Positions 33,617-42,122 of a DNA stretch of 64,000 bases are shown here, in pieces. The stretch is taken from the NCBI RefSeq assembly GCF_001445575.1, contig NZ_CP013200.1, forward strand, positions 2,666,001 to 2,730,000, in the 5' to 3' direction. Origin of the DNA: Arthrobacter alpinus. Lineage in GTDB: Bacteria > Actinomycetota > Actinomycetes > Actinomycetales > Micrococcaceae. Position 1 is the stretch's first letter. The number at the start of each line of letters is the position of its first letter. Below the pieces are notes generated by a model that had not been told where the DNA came from, did not search any database, and worked only from the letters and a program-made list of their open reading frames with translations. The position numbers and the translations under genes are program-made.

Positions 33617-34567
33617 TTACTGTCCCGTTTCCGGAGGCTCCAGCACGACGGCGGTGCTTGGGTGTTTGGAGGCCGTCCGTCCCAGCGGCCGGAGTTCACT
33701 GACGAGCACGCTGAGCACAATCAGCACTGCTCCTATCACTGCCAGAGGCGGCAGCCGGTCCCCCGCGATCCGCCCAATAACGCCAGCCCAGACAGGCTCG
33801 CCCGTGTAGATGATGGTGGCGCGTGTGGGGTCCACCGATTTCTGCGCCCAATTCATGGTTAGCTGGATGACACAGCTCGCCAGCCCGAGCCCGACGCCGG
33901 CGGCGAGCCACACCCACGAAAATGCGGGAATGGATTCGCCCGTGGCGGGCATGGCAACGAAGGCCAGAACGCTGCACACCAGCAACTGCACCACTGTCAC
34001 CCGGCCCAGGTTCACTTTCGCGGCGAAAAGGCTAATCATCACGATCTCCGCGGCGATGGCAACAGTGCTCAGCAGGGTGACCAGCTCGCCCGTGCCGAGG
34101 CCCACTTGGAAGGCTCCTGGTCCGGCCAGCAGCACCAGCCCCGCAAAGGCTAGAGCCGCCCCAGCGAAAGCCATGATGTGCGGACGCTTGCGGAATACGG
34201 CCCATTGCAGGAACGGCACTATGGGTACGAAGAGTGCCGTGAGGAACGCAGAGGTGCTGCTGCTGATGGTTTGCAGGCCGACCGTTTGGAGTCCGTAGCC
34301 AAAGAAGATCATGACGCCGATTGCGGCTCCGGCGCCAAGATCGGCCCGGGTCATGCCGCGGAGGGCACGGCGGAAGATCAGGCAGGCAATGAGGCCAGCC
34401 ACGGCGAAGCGAAGGCCCACAAAAAACATGGGACCGCTGTAGCGCATGGCCAGATGTATGACAAGATACGTGCCGCCCCACAACGCCGTGATGGCCAGCA
34501 GGGCCAGTTCCGGCCTGCTGAGTGAAAATGAGCGCGGTCGACGCGCGGTGTGCACCATTCTGCCCAT
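33617..34567 (-). CDS. EamA/DMT-family transporter (RhaT/YdcZ-like)
   Basis: A 316-residue permease with ten membrane helices in two five-helix EamA repeats: LALLAITALWGGTYLVIHLA at the start of repeat 1 and LVTLLSTVAIAAEIVMISLF at the start of repeat 2, with the conserved SSSTSAFLTAL and YTGEPVWAGVIG ends of each repeat. Members export amino acids, nucleosides or other metabolites. ATG 34558 and 34588 are alternative starts; no clear ribosome site distinguishes them. A 33-residue hydrophilic tail follows the last helix. It stands alone, convergent with arr. Confidence 0.9.
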   Translation of the reverse strand: MGRMVHTARRPRSFSLSRPELALLAITALWGGTYLVIHLAMRYSGPMFFVGLRFAVAGLIACLIFRRALRGMTRADLGAGAAIGVMIFFGYGLQTVGLQTISSSTSAFLTALFVPIVPFLQWAVFRKRPHIMAFAGAALAFAGLVLLAGPGAFQVGLGTGELVTLLSTVAIAAEIVMISLFAAKVNLGRVTVVQLLVCSVLAFVAMPATGESIPAFSWVWLAAGVGLGLASCVIQLTMNWAQKSVDPTRATIIYTGEPVWAGVIGRIAGDRLPPLAVIGAVLIVLSVLVSELRPLGRTASKHPSTAVVLEPPETGQ

Positions 34568-34663
34568 CTTAAGGGGTACCCGGTACACCCCGCGACGGGA
34601 TCCGTCCGTTGCAGCCCGGCACCATGCCCGGGTGCGGCACCCGGGCGGGGTCCGGCGTCGTGC

Positions 34664-35218
34664 TTAGGAGGTGAAGTCCACGTCCCTGGTAGTGACGACG
34701 GCTGCTGTGCGACCCGGGGCGTCTTGATGCTGCCAGTACAAGTTGGTGTGCGCGATGACCTGTTCCGGCGGCGGCGCGCCCCATTCGCTGTTGTCCGAGG
34801 TGGTGTGGGCATCGCTGACGAGGGTGACGTCGTAGCCGCGAGTGAAGGCGCCATGGATGGTGGAACGGATACAGGCGTCGGTTTGGGCTCCGGCAACAAC
34901 CAAGGTGCCTACTCGGCCGCTGGCCAGGATGTCCTCCAAATCGGTTCCTTCGAAGGAGTCCCCGAACGATTTGTGCACCAGCGGCTCGCTCTCGAGGCGG
35001 ACGAGTTCGGGAATGTACTTCCATGCCTCGGATCCCTGGGGCAGGCCGTCATCGTTGTGCTGGACCCAGAGAATCTGCGTTCCGGCGTTACGCGCCGCAC
35101 CCACGAGTGACTGGATGTTCGCCACCACCGGAGCCCGCTGGTACGCATCGACCATGACGTCGTTCTGGACATCTATGACCACCAGGGCGGTTTTGTTGCG
35201 GTGCGGAAGCGTTGTCAT
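34664..35218 (-). CDS. isochorismatase-family cysteine hydrolase
   Basis: A 184-residue hydrolase with the full catalytic triad: Asp16 in VVIDVQNDV, Lys83 in VHKSFGDSF, and Cys116 in VAGAQTDACIRSTIHGA, after the usual cis-peptide position. Members hydrolyse isochorismate, nicotinamide or N-carbamoyl compounds; the pattern GSEAWKYIPEL and FTRGYDVTLVSDAHTT is that of the general stand-alone group (YecD/YcaC-like), so no specific substrate is assigned. It ends 97 bases before the EamA gene on the same strand. The start ATG follows GAGGATCACC. Confidence 0.9.
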   Translation of the reverse strand: MTTLPHRNKTALVVIDVQNDVMVDAYQRAPVVANIQSLVGAARNAGTQILWVQHNDDGLPQGSEAWKYIPELVRLESEPLVHKSFGDSFEGTDLEDILASGRVGTLVVAGAQTDACIRSTIHGAFTRGYDVTLVSDAHTTSDNSEWGAPPPEQVIAHTNLYWQHQDAPGRTAAVVTTRDVDFTS

Positions 35219-35288
35219 GGTGATCCTCTAGTCAGGGCTGAATCGTTGCCGTACACGAGCCTACGCTCTCCAACCCCAACGCGAAACT

Positions 35289-35317
35289 CCCGCCCATGGC
35301 CGTGGATCATGGGCGGG
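35289..35317 (-). terminator. hairpin downstream of the phosphoesterase gene
   Basis: CCCGCCCAT at 35289-35297 pairs with ATGGGCGGG at 35309-35317 around an 11-base loop. On the minus strand it is followed by AGTTTCG, a weak T-tract, and it lies 17 bases after the stop of the phosphoesterase gene. Confidence 0.65.
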
Positions 35318-35333
35318 TGTTCAGGCTTGCGCG

Positions 35334-36548
35334 CTACTTCTTGCCGGGCTTGCCCTGCGTGATGGGCTGCGCCGGGGCTGTGATCTGACGGTTGGCGCTC
35401 AGATCAATGCCAAAGTCACTGGCGAACACTAGACGGGTGTTTTTGTAGATTTCGGGGTGGTTCTCGTCGAGTTCGAAGACGCGGGCGCCACGGAGCCGGT
35501 TACGCTCAGCACCGGAGAGGCCGTAGGCACCAAAACCGCTGCCGGGACCATAGCCCAGCTCAACCCCGTAGTAATTGCCCACATACGTGTTGACGTGGTC
35601 ATGGCCCACAAAGTAGCCCTTGACGTCACCACGTTCCAGGAAAGCGTTGAACAGGCCGGAATTGAAGGGGCCGGGGCACTCGTCCTCGTTGCGCTCGCCA
35701 ACAATCTTATGCTTGGTCAGGGCACGGGCATGATCTGCTTCGGTGCGGGAATCGATGCTGGCAAACCACATGGCACGGTGCTCGTGAAGGGCGATGTGCC
35801 CCCACATGAGTGAGGGGACTTTCTTGCCGTACTTCTTTTCCGTGGCGATGGACTGCTCGCGGTACCAGCTGACCTGGTCCATGCGTACCCAGTCCCAGTC
35901 CGGGTACTCGGCAAAGTCCTGGCCGTTGATTGAATCCGGCGCGTAGCGTCCGGTGTCGATGAGCCACAGGCCGAAGGCGGGGTTCTTGGCGTTGGACTTG
36001 GCAGGGCTCTTGGCAGACTGGATCAGCAACTGGGTGTTCGAGGTGCCTGTCAGGCCGGGGATGGAATCGGCGTTGATGTTGCAGGCGTAGTCCTGCAGGA
36101 ATTTCAGCATCTTGGATTCGGTCATGCCGGTGGCGGCCGCGGAGTCCTCGTCATGGTTGCCGAAGGTCACGGCCCACGGAATGCTGCGGCTCTCCATGGG
36201 GGCAACCACGTGGTTCAGCGCCTGCTTGACTTCCAGCTCAGTCACGCACCCACCATTGATGACGTCACCGTTGATGACAACAAAATCCGGCTTCTCCGAA
36301 TCCAGGGTCCGCTCCATCAATTCAATGGTGCGACGGTCGGTCTGCTCGTCGTCCTGGGTGTCGTTGAACTGGATCACCTTGAAGGTGCCGTCGGCCCGGA
36401 AGGTCAACGTTGGCTTGGGGGCCTTGGCGCCAGGCGCGGCCGTGCCGGCAGTGCTTGTAGCGATGGTGAGTCCGAGCGCGCCCAAGGTACCCGCTGCCGC
36501 TAATGCTGTTCTGCGGCTGAATTTGGCTTGGCTGTTGTTCTCCGTCAT
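35334..36548 (-). CDS. secreted metallophosphoesterase (Tat substrate)
   Basis: A 404-residue calcineurin-like phosphoesterase. The N-terminus has a twin-arginine signal, FSRRTALAAAGTLGALGLTI, then an AxA-rich cleavage region (TAGTAAPGA). The metal-binding motifs are in order: FNDTQDDEQ in place of the usual GDxH, VVINGDVINGG, TFGNHDED, then MWGHIALHEH and YFVGHDHVN. Similar proteins are purple-acid-phosphatase-like DNA or phosphate ester hydrolases of the DUF-type exported group. The start at 36548 (MTENNSQ) is preferred over 36563 because it leaves a normal Tat leader length. Monocistronic, with its own terminator. Likely used for phosphate scavenging outside the cell. Confidence 0.9.
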   Translation of the reverse strand: MTENNSQAKFSRRTALAAAGTLGALGLTIATSTAGTAAPGAKAPKPTLTFRADGTFKVIQFNDTQDDEQTDRRTIELMERTLDSEKPDFVVINGDVINGGCVTELEVKQALNHVVAPMESRSIPWAVTFGNHDEDSAAATGMTESKMLKFLQDYACNINADSIPGLTGTSNTQLLIQSAKSPAKSNAKNPAFGLWLIDTGRYAPDSINGQDFAEYPDWDWVRMDQVSWYREQSIATEKKYGKKVPSLMWGHIALHEHRAMWFASIDSRTEADHARALTKHKIVGERNEDECPGPFNSGLFNAFLERGDVKGYFVGHDHVNTYVGNYYGVELGYGPGSGFGAYGLSGAERNRLRGARVFELDENHPEIYKNTRLVFASDFGIDLSANRQITAPAQPITQGKPGKK

Positions 36549-36600
36549 TACTGCCTTCCACACTGCTCGCCGCCCCTTTTAGGCTACGTTCTGCGTCGAG

Positions 36601-36632
36601 CGTAGGTGGCGGTTTCAGCCACTTCACCTACG
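36601..36632 (-). terminator. hairpin downstream of the GntR gene
   Basis: CGTAGGTG at 36601-36608 pairs with CACCTACG at 36625-36632, with an inner GTGGC/GCCAC stem. It lies between the end of the GntR gene and the promoter region of the phosphoesterase gene, both on the minus strand. There is no clear T-run. Confidence 0.45.
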
Positions 36633-36674
36633 GTGGAAGTCCACCGAGAAAACAAAGGGTGAACGTCATTTCCC

Positions 36675-37091
36675 TTACCCGTGAATGAGTCGCTCGGCTC
36701 GCTCGCCAGATTCGTCGATGGGCAAGCTTGGCGCTTTAACGCCAAACGCGGTGGTGAGAAAGGCGTGAGCGTCCTGATATCCCAGTCCCAAGGTGCGGAT
36801 CTGGTGGGCGTACTCCTCGGCCGCTTTTTGTGCCTGCCGGTGGACGGGGTCATCGTGAGCGGAGACAAAGGTGCCGTGGCGGCCCCGTGTTTCAATAGCT
36901 CCGTTGAGTTCCAGCTCCCGGTAGGCGCGCGCCACGGTGTTGGGGGCCAGACCAAGATCGGCGGCAAGTTTGCGCACCGTGGGCAACCGGGTCTCTGGTT
37001 TGAGAGCCCCGCTGTGGATGAGCGCCAGTACCTGCACCCGGATTTGTTCGAAGGGCGGAACGGCCGATCGGGGATCGACGCTCAGCATCAT
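36675..37091 (-). CDS. GntR-family regulator, YtrA type
   Basis: A 138-residue short GntR protein. The winged helix occupies residues 8-75: VPPFEQIRVQVLALIHSGAL, TRLPTVRKLAADLGLAPNTV, ARAYRELELNGAIETRGRHGT. The C-terminal part is a short helical dimerisation segment of about 50 residues, as in the YtrA subfamily, which usually represses operons for membrane proteins or ABC transporters that include its own gene. It overlaps the preceding membrane protein gene by ATGA, in line with this. A probable operator lies ahead of that first gene. Confidence 0.9.
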   Translation of the reverse strand: MMLSVDPRSAVPPFEQIRVQVLALIHSGALKPETRLPTVRKLAADLGLAPNTVARAYRELELNGAIETRGRHGTFVSAHDDPVHRQAQKAAEEYAHQIRTLGLGYQDAHAFLTTAFGVKAPSLPIDESGERAERLIHG

Positions 37092-38086
37092 GACTGGCCC
37101 TGGCCCTGGCCCTGGCCCTGGCCCTGAGTGCCAGTGTGACCTTGCTCCTGACCGCCGGTGTCCGGTGCGGGGCCCGCGGGCACCAGGGTGAAGTTAGGCC
37201 ACAGCCGCTGCCGGAACCAGCTGAGTGAACTTCCGTGGGTGTATGTCAGGATAACGGCGAAGTATCCCCACGTGCTCAACATTTGCCCTAGGGCGGTGCC
37301 CATGTTTGCCGCCGCCGTCGCGCCAAGGCCGTCCAAAATGCCCAGGCCGGCTGCCGACACGGCCAGCCAGGCCATGACGGAGGCCAGCACGCCCAGCTTC
37401 CGGAGCACATCGGCCCGGATGGCGTCGTCCCAGGCCAGTTCGAGGGTGTCCGCGGCCGGTTGAGGCTGTTCCAGGATCTTGCGCGCCATGACGACGCAGA
37501 GCCCTAGGACAACGGCAGCTGCCAGTAGGAATGGCAGCGCGGGGCCGCGTAAGAAGGCTCCGGAGTCAATCGCCCCGGTGGCTCCCAGTACCAAACCCGC
37601 TACTGCCATGGCTGCCGCCAGCACCAAAAGCAACGGTGCTGCATAAAGCCTCTTGGGGCTCATATAGTTACGAAGACCCACGGCCTCAAGCCGTGCCATC
37701 CGCGGCGCATCTGGCTGCCGGCCAAACAGAGAGTCACGGACGGTCAGGGCAACATCGAGCACCGTCGCGCCTATGATCACGGCAGGGAGTGCAACTAGCC
37801 ACATGAAATTGAACGGCAACCCTGAGGTATGCGTAAACACGTAGATGCCAACGGCAAGCATCCCACCGGCGACTCCCCCAAGTAACGTCGCATTGGCGCT
37901 TCGGTGGAGACGCCGACGAAGGGAATCGTTAACTCGCTGGCTGCCCATGGGTAGTCCGACACGCTGCCAGAACAGAAACACTTGGTGCTGTTGGCTCTTG
38001 GTGGTTTGCACGATGATGGCACGGACGGCAACAGTCACGGCAAGAATCCCAAGTGCGATCCATGTGAAGGTCAGTTCAGAGCTCAT
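37088..38086 (-). CDS. membrane protein paired with the GntR regulator
   Basis: A 332-residue protein with about eight hydrophobic helices (first LTFTWIALGILAVTVAVRAI; last LSTWGYFAVILTYTHGSSLS). It has a basic cytosolic stretch after the first helix and an unusual Gly/Gln tail of five GQ units at the very C-terminus. It resembles the uncharacterised DUF1648-like or YtrA-linked membrane proteins of actinobacteria, but I do not assign a family. It is the first gene of the unit, with AAGGAC six bases before the ATG, and is coupled to the GntR gene by ATGA. The partner regulator probably represses it. Confidence 0.75.
   Translation of the reverse strand: MSSELTFTWIALGILAVTVAVRAIIVQTTKSQQHQVFLFWQRVGLPMGSQRVNDSLRRRLHRSANATLLGGVAGGMLAVGIYVFTHTSGLPFNFMWLVALPAVIIGATVLDVALTVRDSLFGRQPDAPRMARLEAVGLRNYMSPKRLYAAPLLLVLAAAMAVAGLVLGATGAIDSGAFLRGPALPFLLAAAVVLGLCVVMARKILEQPQPAADTLELAWDDAIRADVLRKLGVLASVMAWLAVSAAGLGILDGLGATAAANMGTALGQMLSTWGYFAVILTYTHGSSLSWFRQRLWPNFTLVPAGPAPDTGGQEQGHTGTQGQGQGQGQGQS
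37094..37123. repeat. five tandem CTGGCC hexamers
   Basis: Five perfect copies of the hexamer CTGGCC encode the GQ repeats at the C-terminus of the membrane protein, ending 3 bases ahead of the GntR start on the coding strand. Copy number changes would add or remove GQ pairs without changing the frame and would alter the spacing upstream of the GntR ribosome site. Confidence 0.9.
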
Positions 38087-38111
38087 GGCAGTCCTTTGAT
38101 CGAGGTTTGTC

Positions 38112-38131
38112 TCAATGTATCATTACAATGA
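38112..38131. promoter_or_regulatory. putative YtrA-type operator
   Basis: The 20-base imperfect palindrome TCAATGTATCATTACAATGA lies 26 bases upstream of the first gene of the GntR unit. Half sites TCATTGTA and TACATTGA differ at one position. Its size and place fit an autorepressor site for the encoded GntR protein. Confidence 0.5.
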
Positions 38132-38263
38132 ATTGACGGCGAGACGGTCATGTAAGAGTGCTGGGAGGCGCGCCGTTGGCGACGCAGGCAGCAGCCGCCC
38201 GTCAGCAGCTAGCTAGTGATCCGTGGCTCATCATCTGCCCGTTCCATATGGCAGGCTGCAACT

Positions 38264-38608
38264 ATGAACCGTCGATTTCTTGCCTCAGCCCCTGCTCTGG
38301 TCATCGTTGCAGCGGCCCTTGCCGGGTGCGCCCCGGTTGCTGAAACCGGAAGTGTTGTTGTTGAAGTCCGGGCCATGGCGCCTGGATCCCCAAGCAGTTC
38401 CCACCACGTTGACGTGCTGGGACCCGATGGTGGGCTGGTCGAATCCCTGGAGGTGTCCGTGGGATCCGCCGTCACCATTGACAATGTCCCTTACGGATGG
38501 GTCAGCATCGCAGCGCCGGAAGTGTGCACGGTAGAGGGCCAGCTGGGCGCCGATGCGCCGGTGCTGCGGCTGACTATCGATGTAGCACACTGCACCATCT
38601 CCAACTAG
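38264..38608 (+). CDS. small lipoprotein, hypothetical
   Basis: A 114-residue protein with an N-terminal signal sequence and lipobox LAGC (Cys at about residue 20), so it is expected on the outer face of the membrane. The mature part is beta-rich (GSVVVEVRAMAPG, HHVDVLGPDGGLVESLEVSV, VPYGWVSIAAPEVCTVEG), and two more Cys may form a disulphide. The layout is that of a single Ig-like or carboxypeptidase-regulatory-like domain. The ATG at 38264 (MNRRF) gives a normal signal length; the open frame from 38216 adds non-signal residues. No homologue named. Confidence 0.65.
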   Translation: MNRRFLASAPALVIVAAALAGCAPVAETGSVVVEVRAMAPGSPSSSHHVDVLGPDGGLVESLEVSVGSAVTIDNVPYGWVSIAAPEVCTVEGQLGADAPVLRLTIDVAHCTISN

Positions 38609-38675
38609 CGACGCCGGGGCGCTACCGGTACGCTGAGCCGCCCGTCGGGAATGACACGCGGGGATGCGCCCTCGA

Positions 38676-39254
38676 CTACTCCCCTGGGTGTGCCCCGGCG
38701 TGAAGGTGGGCGAGTCCGCCGTCGTGGTTGAAAATGCTGAGGATCTCCACGGGGCCTTCGTGCGCGCAGATGGCGTGCGGGACCATGGTGGAGAACTCGG
38801 CCACCTCGCCGGGGTGAACCAAGATGGTTCGCTCCCCCAGCTCGAGGCGGACGATGCCGGAGAGTACGGTGAACCAGTCGCGGCCCGGGTGGATACCGCG
38901 CTCCGGCGGTCGGTCGGTGGTGATGCGCATTTTTGCGACGGTTTTTCCGTGGAGGCCGTCGTCGGTGGACAGGACCCAGGTGGTCAGCCCCCTGGAATGG
39001 CCGGGCTGGGGGCGAATGACAACGTCCTCGTCGCCGGCAGATTCGACTAGGGCATCCAGGGTGGTCCCGAAGGCGCGGGCGATGGGTACCAGTTGGTCAA
39101 GCGCGATGCGTCGGTGGCCGGTTTCAATCCGGCTCAGCGTTGACGGGCTCAGGGCGCACCGGCCCGCGAGGTTCTCCAGCGACCAGCCTCGGGCGGTGCG
39201 GATGCTGCGGATCCGCTGGCGAATGAGGGCGTCTACATCGGATTCTTGCGTCAT
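38676..39254 (-). CDS. XRE-family regulator with cupin sensor domain
   Basis: A 192-residue regulator. An N-terminal Cro/C1 helix-turn-helix covers residues 9-65 (IRQRIRSIRTARGWSLENLA, then LSPSTLSRIETGHRRIALDQ). A C-terminal cupin domain covers about 100-185 (PGRDWFTVLSGIVRLELGER, ILVHPGEVAEFSTMVPHAI). Such XRE-cupin proteins repress nearby genes and respond to a small ligand bound in the cupin. It is divergent from the methyltransferase gene with only 47 bases between them, containing a palindrome, so the methyltransferase is the likely target. The ATG at 39254 starts just before the fold. Confidence 0.92.
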   Translation of the reverse strand: MTQESDVDALIRQRIRSIRTARGWSLENLAGRCALSPSTLSRIETGHRRIALDQLVPIARAFGTTLDALVESAGDEDVVIRPQPGHSRGLTTWVLSTDDGLHGKTVAKMRITTDRPPERGIHPGRDWFTVLSGIVRLELGERTILVHPGEVAEFSTMVPHAICAHEGPVEILSIFNHDGGLAHLHAGAHPGE

Positions 39255-39266
39255 ACGCAAAAGTAT

Positions 39267-39281
39267 ATGCGCCCTACGCAT
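39267..39281. promoter_or_regulatory. putative operator between XRE-cupin and methyltransferase genes
   Basis: ATGCG and CGCAT form a palindrome (ATGCGCCCTACGCAT) in the 47-base divergent intergenic region; a further ACGC lies just outside it, at 39255-39258. It would cover both start regions, so the XRE-cupin protein could control itself and the methyltransferase from it. Confidence 0.5.
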
Positions 39282-39301
39282 GCCCCCACTATCGTGGAAG
39301 C

Positions 39302-40234
39302 ATGACTGAACACGCACACCACCACGAACAATCAAACAGCGAGCCGGCACACAGTAGGCACTTACACAGTGAACACGGCCGCGCTGGCGACGCGCATGCT
39401 GGACACAGCCACGATCCGGGCCACTCCCACGCCACCGACGCCGAACTGGCACAGATGTTGGATCTTGACGCGCTCATCCTGGGCTCATATCTGGCGGACG
39501 CCACCGCGTGGGCGGCGGAGCTTGCCGTGCACGAGCCGGAGACCATCCTTGACATTGGCTCCGGGTCTGGTGTTGGCTCCCTTGCTCTGGCCCGTCGATT
39601 CCCCGCAGCGCATGTCACGGCGCTGGACATGTCTGCCCAGATGCTGGCAACGACCCTCGAATCGGCGGCAGGCAGCGGACTGGACGGCCGCATCGCCGGA
39701 CTGCAGGTTAACTTGAATGAGGAGTGGCCTGCGAGCGCAACGGCAGATCTGATGTGGGCTTCATCGTCGCTCCATGAGTTGGCCGATCCGGAGCGGACCA
39801 TGGCGGAGATGTTCGCCAACCTGAACCCGGGCGGATTGCTGATCGTTATCGAGATGGACGGCCTCCCGAGTTTCCTTCCCGACCGCCTGCAGGAGGGATC
39901 CGCCGTAGGGGCTGGCCTGGAATCCCGGCTGCACGCCTCTCTGGCCAGCAATGGCTGGAACCAGTACCCCGAGTGGACGGCAGGGCTGGAACGTGCCGGA
40001 TTCGCCGTCGAACGCCGCCACTTCCCCACCCGCGGAAGTGCGACGCCGGAACTCGCCGCCCGCTATGGGCGCGCCTTTCTGGGGCGGATCGCTCCCACGC
40101 TGGCAGGTGCCGTTTCCCCGTCCGACCTCGCCTCACTGGAATTGCTGCTGGGAAACGGTCCAGAATCCCTGGAGCGCCGCGGGGACCTCGTAGTGCGCGG
40201 ACACCGGACCGCGTGGGCGGCGTCCAAGCCCTAG
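39302..40234 (+). CDS. SAM-dependent methyltransferase with histidine-rich N-terminus
   Basis: A 310-residue class I methyltransferase. Motif I is ILDIGSGSGVGS (about residues 82-93), the acidic residue after strand 2 is in VTALDMS, and strand 4 follows as ADLMWASSSLHELADPERTM. The last third (VERRHFPTRGSATPELAARY) is a C-terminal cap. The first 46 residues are unusual: about 15 are histidine (HAHHHEQ, HSRHLHSEHG, HAGHSHDPGHSH), a likely metal-binding tail. The product is divergent from the XRE-cupin gene and probably controlled by it. The substrate is unknown; the histidine tail and the pairing with a cupin regulator suggest a link to metals, which is inference. Confidence 0.9.
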   Translation: MTEHAHHHEQSNSEPAHSRHLHSEHGRAGDAHAGHSHDPGHSHATDAELAQMLDLDALILGSYLADATAWAAELAVHEPETILDIGSGSGVGSLALARRFPAAHVTALDMSAQMLATTLESAAGSGLDGRIAGLQVNLNEEWPASATADLMWASSSLHELADPERTMAEMFANLNPGGLLIVIEMDGLPSFLPDRLQEGSAVGAGLESRLHASLASNGWNQYPEWTAGLERAGFAVERRHFPTRGSATPELAARYGRAFLGRIAPTLAGAVSPSDLASLELLLGNGPESLERRGDLVVRGHRTAWAASKP

Positions 40235-40273
40235 GCCTACCGCTACAGGGCGCTCCGTGGTTAGTCTGGCTTC

Positions 40274-40759
40274 ATGACGACAATCGTGTGGGCGCCCGGG
40301 GATCTGGTAGTTGCGAGCACTGAAGGTGTTGATGTGCGGTTTGCCGGCGTTGAAATTACTGCTGAGATTCCGGAACACATCGAACGCGCGCCCGGCGAAC
40401 GCGGCATCAGGGTGCATCTGGCCTGTGTCACCAGTCCGGCGACCATGGAGTTGCACGTCAACTACATGAAGGCACTGGAAGCCTGGGGTGAACAACGGAA
40501 AATGCATGGCTCCGACAAGGTAGGACGCCCGCCCGTCATGCCCGGAGATGTGGTGCTCAGTGTGGTCAAGGCGAATATCACTGACAACCATGACACCGAA
40601 TACCTCTTGGTGGCCGGTCGGGTGGCGGGGACCGGCAGCGAATGGGACGGCTCCTGGGTGTTCGTTCCCGAACCGCCTGCCGGTGTCAAGCATCTCACCA
40701 TAGAATTCACCCTCAACGGTGAACTGACAGGCAAGAGCTGCCGGGTGCAACTTGACTGA
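40274..40759 (+). CDS. hypothetical protein
   Basis: A 161-residue soluble protein with no signal peptide or membrane helix. Strand-rich composition (IVWAPGDLVVASTEGVDVRFAG, VVLSVVKANITDNHDTEYLLVAGR, HLTIEFTLNGELTGKSCRVQL) suggests a beta-sandwich. I recognise no family. It follows the methyltransferase by 39 bases in the same direction, so it could be co-transcribed. Codon use looks coding throughout. Confidence 0.6.
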   Translation: MTTIVWAPGDLVVASTEGVDVRFAGVEITAEIPEHIERAPGERGIRVHLACVTSPATMELHVNYMKALEAWGEQRKMHGSDKVGRPPVMPGDVVLSVVKANITDNHDTEYLLVAGRVAGTGSEWDGSWVFVPEPPAGVKHLTIEFTLNGELTGKSCRVQLD

Positions 40760-40815
40760 CGTTGGATGGCCATTGGGTGGGCCCTCATGCGACGGAGGGC
40801 CAACGCGACGCTCAG

Positions 40816-42069
40816 CTATCGCGCAGTAACCTCGGTGCGTGCCGCGTCCGGAGCAGCATCGGTGATTCTCGTGTCGGCGGCACCTGCTTGGGAACCACGT
40901 GCGCGAACGGCGAGCCAGCCCATTGCAGCAAGGACGCTCATGGTCATGACGAAAGCGATCAGGCTAATTCCACCCCAGCCCACTCCGTTGAGTAGCCCCG
41001 CCGCGGCGAATGAGCCACCAGCTGAAAGTGCGGCGGTAATGCCGTCGGTGAAGCCTTGCAGTTTGGCGCCGCGGCCCTGTGGGTAAGACCGCAATAACAT
41101 CGCTGATCCGGCGACGAACAGAACGTTCCAACCCACCCCCACCAGGGCCAAGGTCAGCACTAGTGCCCAGCCGGTATCGCTGAAGACGGCTATGGCACAC
41201 CCACTTGCCATGACCACCCCGCCGAGAGCGATGGTGGCTCCCATGCCACACCGCTTGAGGAACTGTGCACTCACGGCTGAGGGTGCGAACATTCCCACCA
41301 GGTGCCACTGGATCATTGAGGCGCCTAATTCAGCGGAATGACCGGCATGGGCGCTGGCCAGTGGGCCCGCCGCCATGAGAAGCGTCATCACGAGCCCCGA
41401 CCCGGACAGCATCAGAACTGCTTGTAGGAACTGCGGCTTGCCGATGCGCTCGCGGATCTGGATCGCTGACACTTTCAGCTCGGTGCCTGCCGCCGTTGCG
41501 GGAGGCACCGTCGCAGCCAGGATCAAGGCCACGACACCCAATGCCGCGATGAGCAGGCATGAACCAACATAGGGCACAGTCACCGCGCGGGAGGAGGCAA
41601 CTGCTGCGAACGGTCCCAGCGCGGCAGCTATGACTCCGCCATACAAGACCCACGCTAGTGCACGCTCACGTTTGGCCGGCGGGGCATATTCGGAGGCGAC
41701 GAAACGCAGGAAGCCTCCGATGGCGCGATAACCTCCTGTCAGGGCCGTGCCAACGCAGAACAGGGCGAATGAATGATTTGCCACAGCCAGGGCGGCGAGC
41801 GCTCCTCCAAGGATTGCTGTCAGCGCCCCCGCGACCATGACCGGGCGATAGCCATAACGTGATGCCGCGTGTCCGGCGAGAAATGAGCAAGCGGTGCCGA
41901 CGACGACAATCAGGCTCAGCGGCAGTGTGGTCAGCGCTGGTGTTGGGGCAAGCGCCATGCCGACCAGGGCCGTGAGTGTCAGGTCAATGCTGACAATCAT
42001 GTAGTAGCAGGCTTGGGCGGCGATCAGCTGGAAGAGCAGGACCCGGAATCGGGGAACAGTTTTCGTCAT
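40816..42069 (-). CDS. major facilitator superfamily transporter
   Basis: A 417-residue permease with twelve predicted helices. The loop between helices 2 and 3 has GHAASRYGYRPVM, a variant of the MFS signature GxxxDRxGRR, and ALTGGYRAIGGFLRFVASEYAPPAKRERALAW is typical of the helix 4-5 region. No periplasmic domain. The first gene product of a divergent pair with the FtrA-type regulator, 53 bases apart, so it may be its target. Exporters in this arrangement usually remove a toxic or signalling small molecule, but the substrate cannot be told. Confidence 0.92.
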   Translation of the reverse strand: MTKTVPRFRVLLFQLIAAQACYYMIVSIDLTLTALVGMALAPTPALTTLPLSLIVVVGTACSFLAGHAASRYGYRPVMVAGALTAILGGALAALAVANHSFALFCVGTALTGGYRAIGGFLRFVASEYAPPAKRERALAWVLYGGVIAAALGPFAAVASSRAVTVPYVGSCLLIAALGVVALILAATVPPATAAGTELKVSAIQIRERIGKPQFLQAVLMLSGSGLVMTLLMAAGPLASAHAGHSAELGASMIQWHLVGMFAPSAVSAQFLKRCGMGATIALGGVVMASGCAIAVFSDTGWALVLTLALVGVGWNVLFVAGSAMLLRSYPQGRGAKLQGFTDGITAALSAGGSFAAAGLLNGVGWGGISLIAFVMTMSVLAAMGWLAVRARGSQAGAADTRITDAAPDAARTEVTAR

Positions 42070-42122
42070 GATTCCACACTTCCATTGAGTAACTATGTCC
42101 CAACAGTGGCAGGATAGCCACT

